Origin: Mesorhizobium sp.
GTDB taxonomy: Bacteria; Pseudomonadota; Alphaproteobacteria; Rhizobiales; Rhizobiaceae
Assembly: GCA_004017535.1 (NCBI GenBank)
Contig: SAJS01000009.1
Span: forward strand, 62,001 to 126,000
Length of the DNA stretch: 64,000 nucleotides
Direction: 5' to 3'
Translations under genes and position numbers: made by a program
Shown: positions 52,818-61,849 of the stretch, in pieces
Layout of the letters: the number at the start of each line of letters is the position of its first letter
How positions within the stretch are numbered: position 1 is the first letter of the stretch
Notes under the pieces: model-generated
Told to the model about the DNA's origin: nothing
The model's input: the letters and a program-made list of their open reading frames with translations, nothing else
Databases searched by the model: none

Positions 52818-53828
52818 TCAGGCGATGGTCTTGCCGAAGGCGACGGCGGTGTCGCCCATGCGGTTCGAGAAGCCCCATTCATTGTCGTACCAGGACAGCA
52901 CCGAAACGAAGTTGCCGTCCATGACCTTGGTCTGGTCGAGGGCCACGATCGAGGAATGCGGATCGTGGTTGAAGTCGATCGAGACGTTCGGGTGATGGGT
53001 GACCGAGAGCACGCCCTTCAGCTTGCCCTTGGAGGCGGCGATCAGCGCTTCGTTGATCTCCTGCGGCGTGGTCGAACGCTTGGCGATGAACTTCAAGTCG
53101 ACCACCGAGACGTTCGGGGTCGGCACGCGGATCGAGATGCCGTCGAGCTTGCCCTTGAGGTCGGGCAGGACTAGGCCGATCGCCTTGGCGGCGCCCGTCG
53201 AGGTCGGGATCTGCGACAGCGCCGCGGCGCGGGCGCGATAGAGGTCCTTGTGCATGGTGTCCAGCGTCGGCTGGTCGCCGGTGTAGGAGTGGATCGTCGT
53301 CATCATGCCCTTCTCGATGCCGACGGTCTCATGCAGCACGGCCGCCAGCGGCGCCAGGCAGTTGGTGGTGCAGGACGCGTTCGAGATGACGATGTGGTCC
53401 TTGCTCAGCTTGTCGTGGTTGATGCCGTAGACGACGGTGAGGTCGGCGCCGTCGGACGGAGCCGAGACGATGACGCGCTTGGCGCCGGCGGCGAGGTGCG
53501 CGGCGGCCTTGTCGCGGGCGGTGAAGATGCCCGTGCATTCAAGCGCGATGTCGACGCCGAGCTCCTTCCACGGCAACTGGGTCGGATCCTTGATCGCGGT
53601 GACCTTGAACTTTTCCTTGCCGACCGAGATCTGGTCGCCGTCGACGGTCACCTCATGCGGGAAGCGGCCATGCACGCTGTCGTAACGCAGCAGATGCGCA
53701 TTGGTCTCGACCGGGCCAAGATCGTTGACGGCGACGACGTCGATGTCCTTGCGGCCGGATTCATGGATGGCGCGCAGGATGTTGCGGCCGATGCGGCCAA
53801 ATCCGTTGATGGCAACTCTGACGGTCAT
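52818..53828 (-). CDS. gap: Glyceraldehyde-3-phosphate dehydrogenase
   Basis: 336 residues. N-terminus [20 protein letters not shown] (NAD loop), active site [13 protein letters not shown] with Cys153, and the C-terminal [16 protein letters not shown] specificity is suggested by [17 protein letters not shown], but the dual-cofactor plant type cannot be ruled out. ATG at 53828. 155 bp downstream of tkt, with its own terminator. Confidence 0.97.
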   Translation of the reverse strand: MTVRVAINGFGRIGRNILRAIHESGRKDIDVVAVNDLGPVETNAHLLRYDSVHGRFPHEVTVDGDQISVGKEKFKVTAIKDPTQLPWKELGVDIALECTGIFTARDKAAAHLAAGAKRVIVSAPSDGADLTVVYGINHDKLSKDHIVISNASCTTNCLAPLAAVLHETVGIEKGMMTTIHSYTGDQPTLDTMHKDLYRARAAALSQIPTSTGAAKAIGLVLPDLKGKLDGISIRVPTPNVSVVDLKFIAKRSTTPQEINEALIAASKGKLKGVLSVTHHPNVSIDFNHDPHSSIVALDQTKVMDGNFVSVLSWYDNEWGFSNRMGDTAVAFGKTIA

Positions 53829-53983
53829 TGTTTTCTCCCTAGGGACTGGGGGCGATTGGGTCCGCTGCTTCATAGCGGCCATGAGCCAAAGAATCCAGCC
53901 GCAGAAGGTCGAACTTAAATCGATTAGGTTGGTCCAGCATGGCGGAGCCGCCTATTTGCGGCCCCGCGAATTGACGCAGCCGG

Positions 53984-55972
53984 TCAGCCGTGCAGACGAG
54001 TCTCGACTGCTTTCGCCGCGGCCTCGGCGGTGATGCCGAAATGCGGATAGAGCTGCTCGATCGAGCCGGAGGCGCCAAAACCGTGCATGCCGACGAAGAT
54101 GCCGTCGGTGCCGATCAGGTGGTCCCAGCCCTGGCGGATGCCGGCCTCGATCGCGACCTTCACCTTGGCGTTGCCGATGGTCTTCTTGCGGTAGTCATCG
54201 CTCTGCTGGTCGAACAGCTCGAAGCAGGGCACCGAAACGACGCGGGTCGGATGGCCGTGTTTTTCGAGCAGGTCGCGCGCGCCGAGCGCGATCTCGACCT
54301 CGGAACCGGTGGCGAAGATCGTCACCACCGCCTCGCCGTTTGCCGCGGCGAGCTCATAGGCGCCCTGACTGGAGAGGTTCTTCGCCGAATGCTCCGTGCG
54401 CACGGTCGGCAGGTTCTGGCGGGTCAGCGCCAGCGTCGAGGGCGTCTTTTCGGATTCGAGCGCGATCTGCCAGCATTCGGCGGTCTCGACCGCATCGGCC
54501 GGGCGGAAGACATTGTGGTTCGGAATGGCACGCAATGCCGCCAGGTGCTCGACCGGCTGGTGGGTCGGGCCGTCCTCGCCGAGGCCGATCGAGTCATGCG
54601 TCATGACGAAGATCGAGCGGATCCCCATCAGCGAGGCAAGCCGCATCGACGGCCGGGCATAGTCGGAGAAGCACATGAACGTGCCGCCATAGGCGATCAA
54701 GCCGCCATGCAGCGTGAGGCCGTTGATCGCCGCCGCCATGCCGTGCTCGCGGATGCCGTAATGGACATAGCGCTGGCCATAATCGTCGGACGTGATGTTC
54801 TTGGTCTGGCTGGTCTTGGTGTTGTTGGAGCCGGTGAGGTCGGCCGAGCCGCCGATGGTCTCCGGCACCGCGCCGTTGATGATTTCCAGCGCCATCTCGG
54901 AAGACTTGCGGGTGGCGACCTTCGGCTTGTCGGCCGAGAGCTTCTTCTTGTAGTCGGCGATGACGGCGTCGAAGTTGGAGGGCAGCTTGCCGGCAATGCG
55001 GCGCTCGAACTCGGCTTTCAGCGCTGGCTCGGCCTTGGCGAGGCGGCCTTCCCAGTCTGCGCGCGCCTTGGCGCCGCCGGCGCCGACGGCGCGCCAGGCG
55101 TCGAGGATGTCGGCGGGAATCTCGAAGGGCGGCGATTCCCAGTTGAAGAATTTGCGCGCGCCGGCGATTTCCTCGGCGCCCAGCGGCGAGCCATGCGCCT
55201 TGTTGGTGCCGGCCTTGGTCGGAGCGCCGAAGCCGATGGTGGTCTTGCAGGCAATCATCGTTGGCTTGTCGGAATGGCGCGCCGCCTCGATGGCATAGGC
55301 GATCGCTTCCGGATCGGTACCGTCGATATGGCTGGCGTTCCAGCCCGAGGCCTGGAAGCGGGCGACCTGGTCGGTGTTGTCGGCCAGCGAGACCGGGCCG
55401 TCGATCGAAATGTTGTTGTTGTCCCAGAAGACGATCAGCTTGTTGAGCTTCAGATGCCCGGCCAGCGCGATGGCTTCCTGGGAGACGCCTTCCATCAGGC
55501 AGCCGTCGCCGGCCAGCACATAGGTGTAATGGTTGACGAGGTCATTGCCGAAGGCGGCGTTCATGATGCGCTCGCCGAGCGCGAAGCCGACGGAATTGGC
55601 AAGGCCCTGTCCGAGCGGACCGGTGGTGGTCTCGATGCCGGCGGCATGGCCGTATTCGGGATGGCCGGCGGTCTTAGAGCCGAGCTGGCGGAAATTCTTG
55701 ATCTGGTCGATCGTCATGTCCTCATAGCCGGTGAGGTAGAGGAGCGAATAGAGCAGCATCGAGCCGTGGCCGGCCGACAGGATGAAGCGGTCGCGGTCGG
55801 CCCAGTGCGGGGCCTTGGCGTCGAATTTCAGGAAACGGCTGAACAGAACCGTGGCGATGTCGGCGCAGCCCATCGGCAGGCCGGGGTGACCGGAATTCGC
55901 CTTCTCGACGGCGTCCATGGAAAGGAAACGGATCGCGTTGGCCATCCGATCATGTTGTTCACGCGACGTCAT
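53984..55972 (-). CDS. tkt: Transketolase
   Basis: A thiamine-diphosphate enzyme of the pentose phosphate and Calvin pathways. 662 residues. [20 protein letters not shown] near residue 22, [18 protein letters not shown], the ThDP motif [14 protein letters not shown] and the second-half [19 protein letters not shown] (transketolase family signature) near 466. ATG at 55972 with CGGAGGA upstream. First gene of the tkt-gap-pgk-fba group and divergent from the DUF4164-zapA pair. The 261 bp to that pair show no other gene. Confidence 0.97.
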   Translation of the reverse strand: MTSREQHDRMANAIRFLSMDAVEKANSGHPGLPMGCADIATVLFSRFLKFDAKAPHWADRDRFILSAGHGSMLLYSLLYLTGYEDMTIDQIKNFRQLGSKTAGHPEYGHAAGIETTTGPLGQGLANSVGFALGERIMNAAFGNDLVNHYTYVLAGDGCLMEGVSQEAIALAGHLKLNKLIVFWDNNNISIDGPVSLADNTDQVARFQASGWNASHIDGTDPEAIAYAIEAARHSDKPTMIACKTTIGFGAPTKAGTNKAHGSPLGAEEIAGARKFFNWESPPFEIPADILDAWRAVGAGGAKARADWEGRLAKAEPALKAEFERRIAGKLPSNFDAVIADYKKKLSADKPKVATRKSSEMALEIINGAVPETIGGSADLTGSNNTKTSQTKNITSDDYGQRYVHYGIREHGMAAAINGLTLHGGLIAYGGTFMCFSDYARPSMRLASLMGIRSIFVMTHDSIGLGEDGPTHQPVEHLAALRAIPNHNVFRPADAVETAECWQIALESEKTPSTLALTRQNLPTVRTEHSAKNLSSQGAYELAAANGEAVVTIFATGSEVEIALGARDLLEKHGHPTRVVSVPCFELFDQQSDDYRKKTIGNAKVKVAIEAGIRQGWDHLIGTDGIFVGMHGFGASGSIEQLYPHFGITAEAAAKAVETRLHG

Positions 55973-56233
55973 GCTTCCTCCGGAAGTGGGTTGGAGCCTG
56001 GGGAGAGCCCTTGAAAAGGATGCCGCGACACATAGCAGGCGCGGCCTTTTAGTCAACAAATCGGGACCGATTTTGCCGGGCTTGTGATGGCATCGAGCGC
56101 CTTACATTAGCGATAGCGGGGGACAGTCGCGAGAGCTTTGTTGACGCGCCCTTCACCCGGCGCCTAATCTTTCCGAGGTAACGCGTTCTGAACGCGTGCG
56201 ATTCGGTGATGGGCAGGGCATAGGACGAAGGCC

Positions 56234-56506
56234 ATGACCGGGGAAACGACCCTCAAGGAAGTCATCGCCAGGCTGGGCAAGGCCATGGAAGGGCTGGAAA
56301 ACGCCGTGGCGGCGAAGCTCGAGCACGAGCGTGATTATTCGGAAGCCGAGGCAGAGGTGCAGCGCATGAACGCCGACCGTTCGCGCCTGGCGCAGGAGCT
56401 CGACAATTCCGAAGCGCGCGCCGAGCGGCTTGAAGACGCCAACAAGGAAGTGTCGCGGCGGCTGGTGACCGCCATGGAAACCATCCGCGCGGTTCTGGAC
56501 AGGTAG
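56234..56506 (+). CDS. DUF4164 coiled-coil protein
   Basis: A 90-residue protein, almost wholly coiled coil: LKEVIARLGKAMEGLENAVA, then EVQRMNADRSRLAQELDNSE and RAERLEDANKEVSRRLVTAM. It matches DUF4164, always next to zapA in Rhizobiales. By position, a partner of ZapA or of the divisome is a reasonable guess, as ZapB is coiled-coil also, but no homology is claimed. Starts ATG 56234, ends 4 bp before zapA. Confidence 0.9.
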   Translation: MTGETTLKEVIARLGKAMEGLENAVAAKLEHERDYSEAEAEVQRMNADRSRLAQELDNSEARAERLEDANKEVSRRLVTAMETIRAVLDR

Positions 56507-56510
56507 GGCA

Positions 56511-56876
56511 ATGGCACAGGTCACGGTTTCCATCGACGGCAAGCAGTATCGCATGGCTTGCGACGAGGGCCAGGAAGAGCACCTGATCGACCTTGCCGAG
56601 CGCTTCGACCGCTATGTCTCGCACCTGAAGGATTCCTTCGGCGAGATCGGCGACCAGAGGCTCACCGTCATGGCCGGCATCATGGTGATGGACGAGCTGT
56701 CCGAGCTCACCAAGCGCGTCAAGGGCATGGAGAGCGAAGTGCTGACGCTGCGCAAGACGCGCGACGAGGCGCTGACCAAGGCCGACAAGAGCGACAGCGT
56801 GCTCACAACAGCGCTCGGCGCGCTTGCGCAGCGCATGGAAGATCTTGCGGTGACGCTCGCGGTGAAGAAGGCTTAA
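56511..56876 (+). CDS. zapA: Cell division protein ZapA
   Basis: A 121-residue FtsZ-associated protein that bundles FtsZ filaments. MAQVTVSIDGKQYRMACDEG, DLAERFDRYVSHLKDSFGEI and TVMAGIMVMDELSELTKRV: the globular head, then a coiled coil to the end. ATG at 56511, 4 bp after the DUF4164 stop. 200 bp without a gene follow (56877-57076), a place where other alphaproteobacteria carry the 6S RNA; I could not confirm one. Confidence 0.95.
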   Translation: MAQVTVSIDGKQYRMACDEGQEEHLIDLAERFDRYVSHLKDSFGEIGDQRLTVMAGIMVMDELSELTKRVKGMESEVLTLRKTRDEALTKADKSDSVLTTALGALAQRMEDLAVTLAVKKA

Positions 56877-57076
56877 GCCGCGTCATCCGGCCCCCCGGCC
56901 CGCCGTCGTGGAAATTCCGCCTGTCTTTTCCAGGAAAAGACGAAATTTTTCCGCTCTCTCGCTCACGCTTGCAGGCACAAGCCTTTTGAACCGGACCATG
57001 CGGCGGTATAGAAGGCTGAGCCACGCCGACGGGGTTGGCCCATGCCGGCGTATGTCACAAGGGTAGGGAGCACGTC

Positions 57077-57736
57077 ATGAGCCTTCGAATCAACGATATC
57101 GCGCCGGACTTCACGGCCGAGACCACGCAAGGAACGATCAATTTCCACCAATGGATCGGCGACGGCTGGGCGGTGCTGTTCAGCCACCCGAAGAACTTCA
57201 CGCCGGTCTGCACGACCGAGCTCGGCACCATGGCCGGTCTCGAGGGCGAGTTCAAAAAGCGCAACGTCAAGATCATCGGCATCTCGGTCGATCCGGTGTC
57301 GAGCCACGAGAAGTGGCAGGCCGACATCAAGACCGCCACGGGTCACACAGTGCACTATCCGCTGATCGGCGACAAAGACCTTCACGTCGCCAAGCTCTAT
57401 GAAATGCTGCCGGCGGGCGCCGGCGAGAGCTCGGAAGGCCGCACGCCGGCCGACAACGCCACCGTGCGTTCGGTCTATGTCATCGGCCCGGACAAGAAGA
57501 TCAAGCTGGTGCTGACCTATCCGATGACAACGGGCCGCAACTTCGACGAGATCCTGCGCGTCATCGATTCTATCCAGCTGACCGCCAAGCACCAGGTGGC
57601 GACGCCGGCCAACTGGAAGCAGGGCGACGACGTCATCATCACCGCCGCGGTCTCCAACGAGGATGCAATCAAGCGCTTTGGCGCGTACGAAACGGTGCTG
57701 CCTTATCTCAGGAAGACCAAGCAGCCAACGGCATGA
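57077..57736 (+). CDS. 1-Cys peroxiredoxin (Prx6 type)
   Basis: A 219-residue peroxidase that reduces hydrogen peroxide and organic peroxides. MSLRINDIAPDFTAETTQGT; FSHPKNFTPVCTTELGTMAG holds the peroxidatic Cys47, the only cysteine in the protein, hence 1-Cys; PADNATVRSVYVIGPDKKIK and LTYPMTTGRNFDEILRVIDS typify the Prx6 branch. ATG at 57077 with GGGAG. Followed by a strong bidirectional terminator shared with rpoH. Confidence 0.95.
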   Translation: MSLRINDIAPDFTAETTQGTINFHQWIGDGWAVLFSHPKNFTPVCTTELGTMAGLEGEFKKRNVKIIGISVDPVSSHEKWQADIKTATGHTVHYPLIGDKDLHVAKLYEMLPAGAGESSEGRTPADNATVRSVYVIGPDKKIKLVLTYPMTTGRNFDEILRVIDSIQLTAKHQVATPANWKQGDDVIITAAVSNEDAIKRFGAYETVLPYLRKTKQPTA

Positions 57737-57789
57737 TTTTTCCTTCTCCCCGTGAACGGGGAGAAGGGCTGTTTCGCCGCTTTCGCCAA

Positions 57790-57832
57790 TAAAAAAACGG
57801 CGGCGCCAGATCATGGCGCCGCCGTTTTTTTG
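57790..57832. terminator. Strong bidirectional terminator between peroxiredoxin gene and rpoH
   Basis: AAAAAAACGGCGGCGCCA, GATCA, TGGCGCCGCCGTTTTTTT: 11 to 13 pairs with A-run and T-run on both sides between convergent genes. Confidence 0.96.
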
Positions 57833-57852
57833 TTGCTCTATGTGCGGTGGCG

Positions 57853-58764
57853 TTAAGCCGCCGGCTGCGCTTCGATGGTGCGCAGCGCCTGCATCTGGCG
57901 CTTGGCGGCGGCCTTGACCGCGTCCTGCACCTTCTCGAAGGCGCGCACCTCGATTTGACGCACGCGCTCGCGGCTGATGTCGAACTCGGCCGAGAGCTCT
58001 TCCAGCGTCAGCGGCTCTTCGGCGAGGCGGCGCGCCTCGAAGATGCGCCGCTCGCGGTCATTGAGCACCGACAGAGCGCCCGACAGCATGGCGCGCCGGC
58101 TTTCCAGCTCGTCCTGCTCGATCAGCATCTCTTCCTGGCTCTCGTGGTCATCGACCAGCCAGTCCTGCCATTCGCCGGACTCGCCCTCGCTCGCCCGGAT
58201 CGGGGCGTTGAGCGAAGCGTCGCCCGACAGGCGGCGGTTCATCGATACAACTTCCGCCTCGGAAACGTTGAGACGGGTGGCGATCTCGGCGATCTGGTCG
58301 GGCTTCAGGTCGCCATCATCGAGCGCCTGGATCTTGCCCTTCACCTTGCGCAGGTTGAAGAACAGACGCTTCTGGTTGGCGGTGGTGCCCATCTTGACCA
58401 GGCTCCACGAGCGCAGGATGTATTCCTGGATCGAGGCCTTGATCCACCACATGGCATAGGTGGCGAGCCGGAAACCACGCTCCGGTTCGAATTTCTTCAC
58501 GGCCTGCATGAGGCCGACATTGCCTTCCGAGATCACCTCGCCGATCGGCAGGCCGTAGCCGCGATAGCCCATGGCAATCTTGGCGACGAGCCGCAAATGG
58601 CTGGTGACGAGCTTGTGCGCAGCCGTGGTGTCCTGATGCTCGGCGTAGCGTTTCGCGAGCATGTACTCTTCCTGCGGCTGAAGCATCGGAAAGCGGCGGA
58701 TTTCTTCCAGGTAACGGGCGAGACCGCCTTCACCGGAAACAATACTGGGTAATGATTGGGCCAT
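57853..58764 (-). CDS. rpoH: RNA polymerase heat-shock sigma factor RpoH (sigma32)
   Basis: A 303-residue sigma factor. Regions in order: MLQPQEEYMLAKRYAEHQD (1.2), LVTSHLRLVAKIAMGYRGYG and GNVGLMQAVKKFEPERGFRL (2), ATYAMWWIKASIQEYILRSW (2.4), the RpoH box KRLFFNLRK, and region 4 ending EEPLTLEELSAEFDISRERV. Rhizobiales often have two or three rpoH copies. ATG at 58764; a TATATATAG box lies about 90 bp upstream as a possible promoter element, with no good -35. Divergence of the intergenic part gives no further clue. Confidence 0.95.
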   Translation of the reverse strand: MAQSLPSIVSGEGGLARYLEEIRRFPMLQPQEEYMLAKRYAEHQDTTAAHKLVTSHLRLVAKIAMGYRGYGLPIGEVISEGNVGLMQAVKKFEPERGFRLATYAMWWIKASIQEYILRSWSLVKMGTTANQKRLFFNLRKVKGKIQALDDGDLKPDQIAEIATRLNVSEAEVVSMNRRLSGDASLNAPIRASEGESGEWQDWLVDDHESQEEMLIEQDELESRRAMLSGALSVLNDRERRIFEARRLAEEPLTLEELSAEFDISRERVRQIEVRAFEKVQDAVKAAAKRQMQALRTIEAQPAA

Positions 58765-58980
58765 GATAGCGCCCCTCTCTCTTTGGAGTGGATGCCCCCG
58801 AAAACGCGGCGGGCACACGCCACGGATGCCAAAGGCTCATCCGCGACAACTTCTATATATAGGAACAAAACCAGAAAAGACAGGCATTTGTTCAACGCTA
58901 AACAGTCTGTCACGCTGAAGTGAACAACGCCGGTCAGGTTTTTTGATGGCTGGTTTGCAGCTTGTTGGTGGCGGGTCGGT

Positions 58981-60045
58981 TCAAAGTTTTCGAAAGTCGC
59001 CGACGAGTTCCTCCATGTCTCCCGGTATCGGCGCTTCGAACCTCATCGTTAAATGGGTGGTCGGGTGCTCGAATTCAAGGAGCCAGGCATGCAGGGCCTG
59101 CCGTGGAAAGGCTTTGACCTTGGTTTTCAAGGGTTCCGGCAGCCGGTTGGCCTTGGTGCGGAAGGCCTGGCCGTAATCCGGATCGCCGACAACCGGATGG
59201 CCGATATGGGCCATGTGGACGCGGATCTGGTGGGTGCGGCCGGTCTCCAGCCGGCATTCCACGAGGCTTGCGGTGGCGAAAGCCGGCTGATCCTCGCCGA
59301 AGCGCTCGACGACGCTGAAATGGGTGACGGCATGGCGGGCATCGTCGCGGCCCTCGGGAACGACCGCGCGGCGCACGCGGTCGGCGGCTCGGCCGAGATG
59401 GGTGTCGATCGTACCGGTCGGCCGCTGCGGTATGCCCCAGACCAGCGCCAGATAGGCGCGTTCGAGATCGCCGGTGCGGCCGTGGTCGGCGAAGGCTTCC
59501 GACAGGGCCTTATGCGCCCGGTCGGTCTTGGCCACCACCATGACGCCGCTGGTTTCCTTGTCCAACCGGTGCACGATGCCAGGCCGCTTGACGCCGCCGA
59601 TGCCGGACAGGCTATCGCCGCAACGATGGATCAGCGCATTGACCAGCGTGCCGGTCCAGTTGCCGGCGCCGGGATGCACGACCAGCCCCGCCGGCTTGTT
59701 GACGACGATCAGTTCGTCGTCCTCGTAGAGGACGTCGAGGGGAATGTCCTCGCCTTGCGGCTCGGCCGGCTCGGGCGCGGGCATCAGAATCTCGATCCGT
59801 TCACCGGCGATCAGCTTGCGCTTGGTTTCCAGCACCGGCTTGCCGGCGATGGAGACGGCGCCCTGTTTGATCAGCCCCTGCACGCGGCTGCGCGAAAGCT
59901 CCGGCCCGAGCCTGGCAGCCAGCCACTGATCGAGGCGCTGCCCGGCGGCATCGGGGCCGGCTTCCAGCGCGACGGCTTCGCCGGATTCCTCGTCCGCCAA
60001 TTCGTCCTCTATCAATATAGGGGTCTCTTCGTTATGAGCGCTCAT
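58981..60045 (-). CDS. rluD: RluA-family 23S rRNA pseudouridine synthase (RluD type)
   Basis: A 354-residue enzyme. N-terminal acidic tail, S4 RNA-binding domain at about 30-95 (AAGQRLDQWLAARLGPELSR, SRVQGLIKQGAVSIAGKPVL), then the catalytic domain with GIVHRLDKETSGVMVVAKT carrying the catalytic Asp. LVECRLETGRTHQIRVHMAH is the second RluA motif. It probably makes pseudouridines in helix 69. The acidic start MSAHNEETPILIEDELADEE is unusual and probably disordered. Divergent from the gene at 60072, start-to-start 26 bp. Confidence 0.93.
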   Translation of the reverse strand: MSAHNEETPILIEDELADEESGEAVALEAGPDAAGQRLDQWLAARLGPELSRSRVQGLIKQGAVSIAGKPVLETKRKLIAGERIEILMPAPEPAEPQGEDIPLDVLYEDDELIVVNKPAGLVVHPGAGNWTGTLVNALIHRCGDSLSGIGGVKRPGIVHRLDKETSGVMVVAKTDRAHKALSEAFADHGRTGDLERAYLALVWGIPQRPTGTIDTHLGRAADRVRRAVVPEGRDDARHAVTHFSVVERFGEDQPAFATASLVECRLETGRTHQIRVHMAHIGHPVVGDPDYGQAFRTKANRLPEPLKTKVKAFPRQALHAWLLEFEHPTTHLTMRFEAPIPGDMEELVGDFRKL

Positions 60046-60071
60046 CGAAACCCGTTGCGGATTGTTTAGCC

Positions 60072-60455
60072 ATGGCCCGGCCGATCGCCGAAGAAGACGA
60101 GGAAAAGCCGCTCGACCCCGCGGCCGAAAATGTGCGCCGCAAGCTCGTTCGCTTCATGGTCGTCAATCTCGGCCTTCTGTTCCTCGCCCTTATGGTGGTG
60201 ATCGGCGCGCTTGTCTACAAAGCCCGCAACGCGCCGGTGGCCGGATCAGCGCCTGCCGGCGATGTCCAGGTTCCGGCCGGTGCGTCGCTCTCCGGCGACA
60301 TCGTGCTGCCTGTCGGCGCCAAGATGATCAGCCAGTCGCTCTCCGGCAACCGCCTGTCGATCGACGCCGAGCTTGCCGACGGCAGCCGGTCGATCTTCGT
60401 CTACGACATCGCCGAGCGCCGCATCATCGGCCAATTCGCGATTCGGAACAAATGA
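60072..60455 (+). CDS. Single-pass membrane protein, DUF6476-like
   Basis: A 127-residue protein: a charged N-tail (ARPIAEEDEEKPLDPAAENV), a membrane helix at about 28-50 (RFMVVNLGLLFLALMVVIGA), and a small C-terminal domain (LPVGAKMISQSLSGNRLSID) facing the periplasm. Its position between rluD and the VOC gene is conserved in Rhizobiales as far as I recall. No known function. Overlaps the VOC gene by 4 bp. Confidence 0.75.
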   Translation: MARPIAEEDEEKPLDPAAENVRRKLVRFMVVNLGLLFLALMVVIGALVYKARNAPVAGSAPAGDVQVPAGASLSGDIVLPVGAKMISQSLSGNRLSIDAELADGSRSIFVYDIAERRIIGQFAIRNK

Positions 60456-60865
60456 GCGGCTTTGCCGAACGCCGCAGCGTTGCGACCGTCGCGCTCGTCG
60501 TCGTCAACTACGACGAAGCGGTTCGCTGGTATGTCGAGCGGCTCGACTTCGTGCTCATGGAGGATGTCGACCTTGGCGGCGGCAAGCGCTGGGTCACCGT
60601 TGCGCCGGCCAAGGGCCAGGGCGCGCGGCTGCTCCTGGCGGAAGCTTCCGGCGAGGAGCAGGCCAGCCGCATCGGCAACCAGACGGGCGGCCGGGTCTTT
60701 CTTTTTCTCGAAACCGACGATTTCTCCCGCGACCACCAGACGATGCTGGCGAAGGGCGTCGAGTTCCGCGAGGCGCCGCGCCACGAAGCCTATGGCACGG
60801 TGGCGGTCTTTTCCGATCTCTATGGCAATCTCTGGGACCTGATCGAGCCGAAACGGCAGGACTGA
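60452..60865 (+). CDS. VOC-superfamily (glyoxalase-like) protein
   Basis: A 137-residue protein with the VOC pattern VATVALVVVNYDEAVRWYVE, RLDFVLMEDVDLGGGKRWVT and AVFSDLYGNLWDLIEPK at the end. His and Glu residues expected for a metal site are not all clear. Start ATG at 60452 overlaps the preceding stop (ATGA), giving translational coupling. Function unknown, perhaps a bleomycin-resistance or dioxygenase-like binding fold. Confidence 0.88.
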   Translation: MSGFAERRSVATVALVVVNYDEAVRWYVERLDFVLMEDVDLGGGKRWVTVAPAKGQGARLLLAEASGEEQASRIGNQTGGRVFLFLETDDFSRDHQTMLAKGVEFREAPRHEAYGTVAVFSDLYGNLWDLIEPKRQD

Positions 60866-60950
60866 CACTGCCAATCCGTAAAGTGGTTCAGGCGTCAGAA
60901 ACCCCAGTTGCTTTTTTGCGGCCGCCAGCCTATGTAGCCGGTTCTTGAGC

Positions 60951-61025
60951 GCGCCCATCGTCTAGCGGTCAGGACACCGCCCTCTCACGGCGGGAACAGG
61001 GGTTCGATTCCCCTTGGGCGTACCA
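60951..61025 (+). tRNA. tRNA-Glu (anticodon CTC)
   Basis: Acceptor GCGCCCA with TGGGCGT (one G-T pair), D arm TCTAGCGGTCAGGA, anticodon stem CCGCC/GGCGG with loop CTCTCAC, so anticodon CTC for the GAG codon; T arm AGGGG TTCGATT CCCCT, encoded CCA end (61023-61025). All parts pair properly. Sequence character changes right after it. Confidence 0.96.
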
Positions 61026-61152
61026 AAGAAATCAATTACTTAGGACGCATTCCCGCAAACTCGTCTAATATCCGTCAAATATCGGCTACGTGGAAAACGT
61101 TGGACCGGGATGGAGATTGATGGAATCGCGAACGTCCATATGATGGCCTGCG

Positions 61153-61725
61153 ATGATGATTAACGGTTCCTCGCTGCCGCCGGGCTACGTTCAGCACGAA
61201 GATGGAAACGGGTATGCGTACATGTCCGAAAGCGGCCGCATCGCTGTCCGGGGGTCCGCAGTCGGCGACCACCTATTCCAAAGCTCCAAGTTCGGGACGC
61301 TCAACATCTCGGCGGTGTCCAGGGAGTTGAAGCGTATGAAAGCAAAGCCCCTACGGGCAAAGTTGGACGCGGCCTTAAAGGATCATATCCGGCTTGTGGA
61401 AATCGATGAGAGCCAGGTTACCCAGATGACCAGAAAGCGGCGCGATGAGCCCGTGATTTCGATAATGGCATCCGATGGCGTCAACATTATCGACGGTCAT
61501 CATCGCCTCGCTAGGAGATTCGCGGACGGTCTCGGCTTCTTCAACATGTACATGGTGCCTGGTCAGCTAGCTCTACATGCGCAAGTTCAGACTTACATGC
61601 AAACATCCCAAGGGGGATGGGTCCGGGTGCAAACGGGGCCAACAGATGACGAAATCCAAGCCGCTGTCAGCGATAGCCTTAGAATGATGATCGCAACCAT
61701 GAGGGCCAATGGGGTGGCGCTATGA
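61153..61725 (+). CDS. ParB/Srx-fold protein
   Basis: A 190-residue protein with the ParB-like box: VISIMASDGVNIIDGHHRLA (residues 99-118; DGHHRLARR matches the DGxHR signature of the ParB/sulfiredoxin nuclease-like fold). There is no HTH of a partition ParB, so it is a stand-alone domain, the sort found in phage and mobile elements. The rest is unrecognised. 127 bp after the tRNA-Glu. Codon use is less GC-biased than in the preceding genes. No function can be claimed. Confidence 0.7.
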   Translation: MMINGSSLPPGYVQHEDGNGYAYMSESGRIAVRGSAVGDHLFQSSKFGTLNISAVSRELKRMKAKPLRAKLDAALKDHIRLVEIDESQVTQMTRKRRDEPVISIMASDGVNIIDGHHRLARRFADGLGFFNMYMVPGQLALHAQVQTYMQTSQGGWVRVQTGPTDDEIQAAVSDSLRMMIATMRANGVAL

Positions 61726-61814
61726 CTGATGGAGGGAGTGAACTCATCCGCCGGTACCGTCATTTTGCGGTTGCGATCAGGGAAAGTAATCTCGCCGAGA
61801 TAGATTATTTGTGA
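61722..61814 (+). CDS. Possible 30-residue overlapping small protein
   Basis: Starts at an ATG that overlaps the ParB-fold gene's stop (ATGA) and reads MTDGGSELIRRYRHFAVAIR then ESNLAEIDYL before TGA at 61814. The 4-bp overlap is the sort used by coupled genes, but 30 residues is small enough to be chance. Confidence 0.35.
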   Translation: MTDGGSELIRRYRHFAVAIRESNLAEIDYL

Positions 61815-61849
61815 TCTTCTCTACCCCGTTTGCGAATCGGGGAAGCTAG

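Noticed and set aside
53990-56014. A 674-residue open frame opposite tkt
   Set aside because: The transketolase frame has all catalytic motifs; the other is a GC-driven shadow.
56877-57076. 6S RNA gene after zapA
   Set aside because: The place is right for alphaproteobacteria, and partial pairing is visible around 56997-57055, but I could not draw the closing stem, central bubble and terminal loop with confidence. A covariance search with the 6S model would decide.
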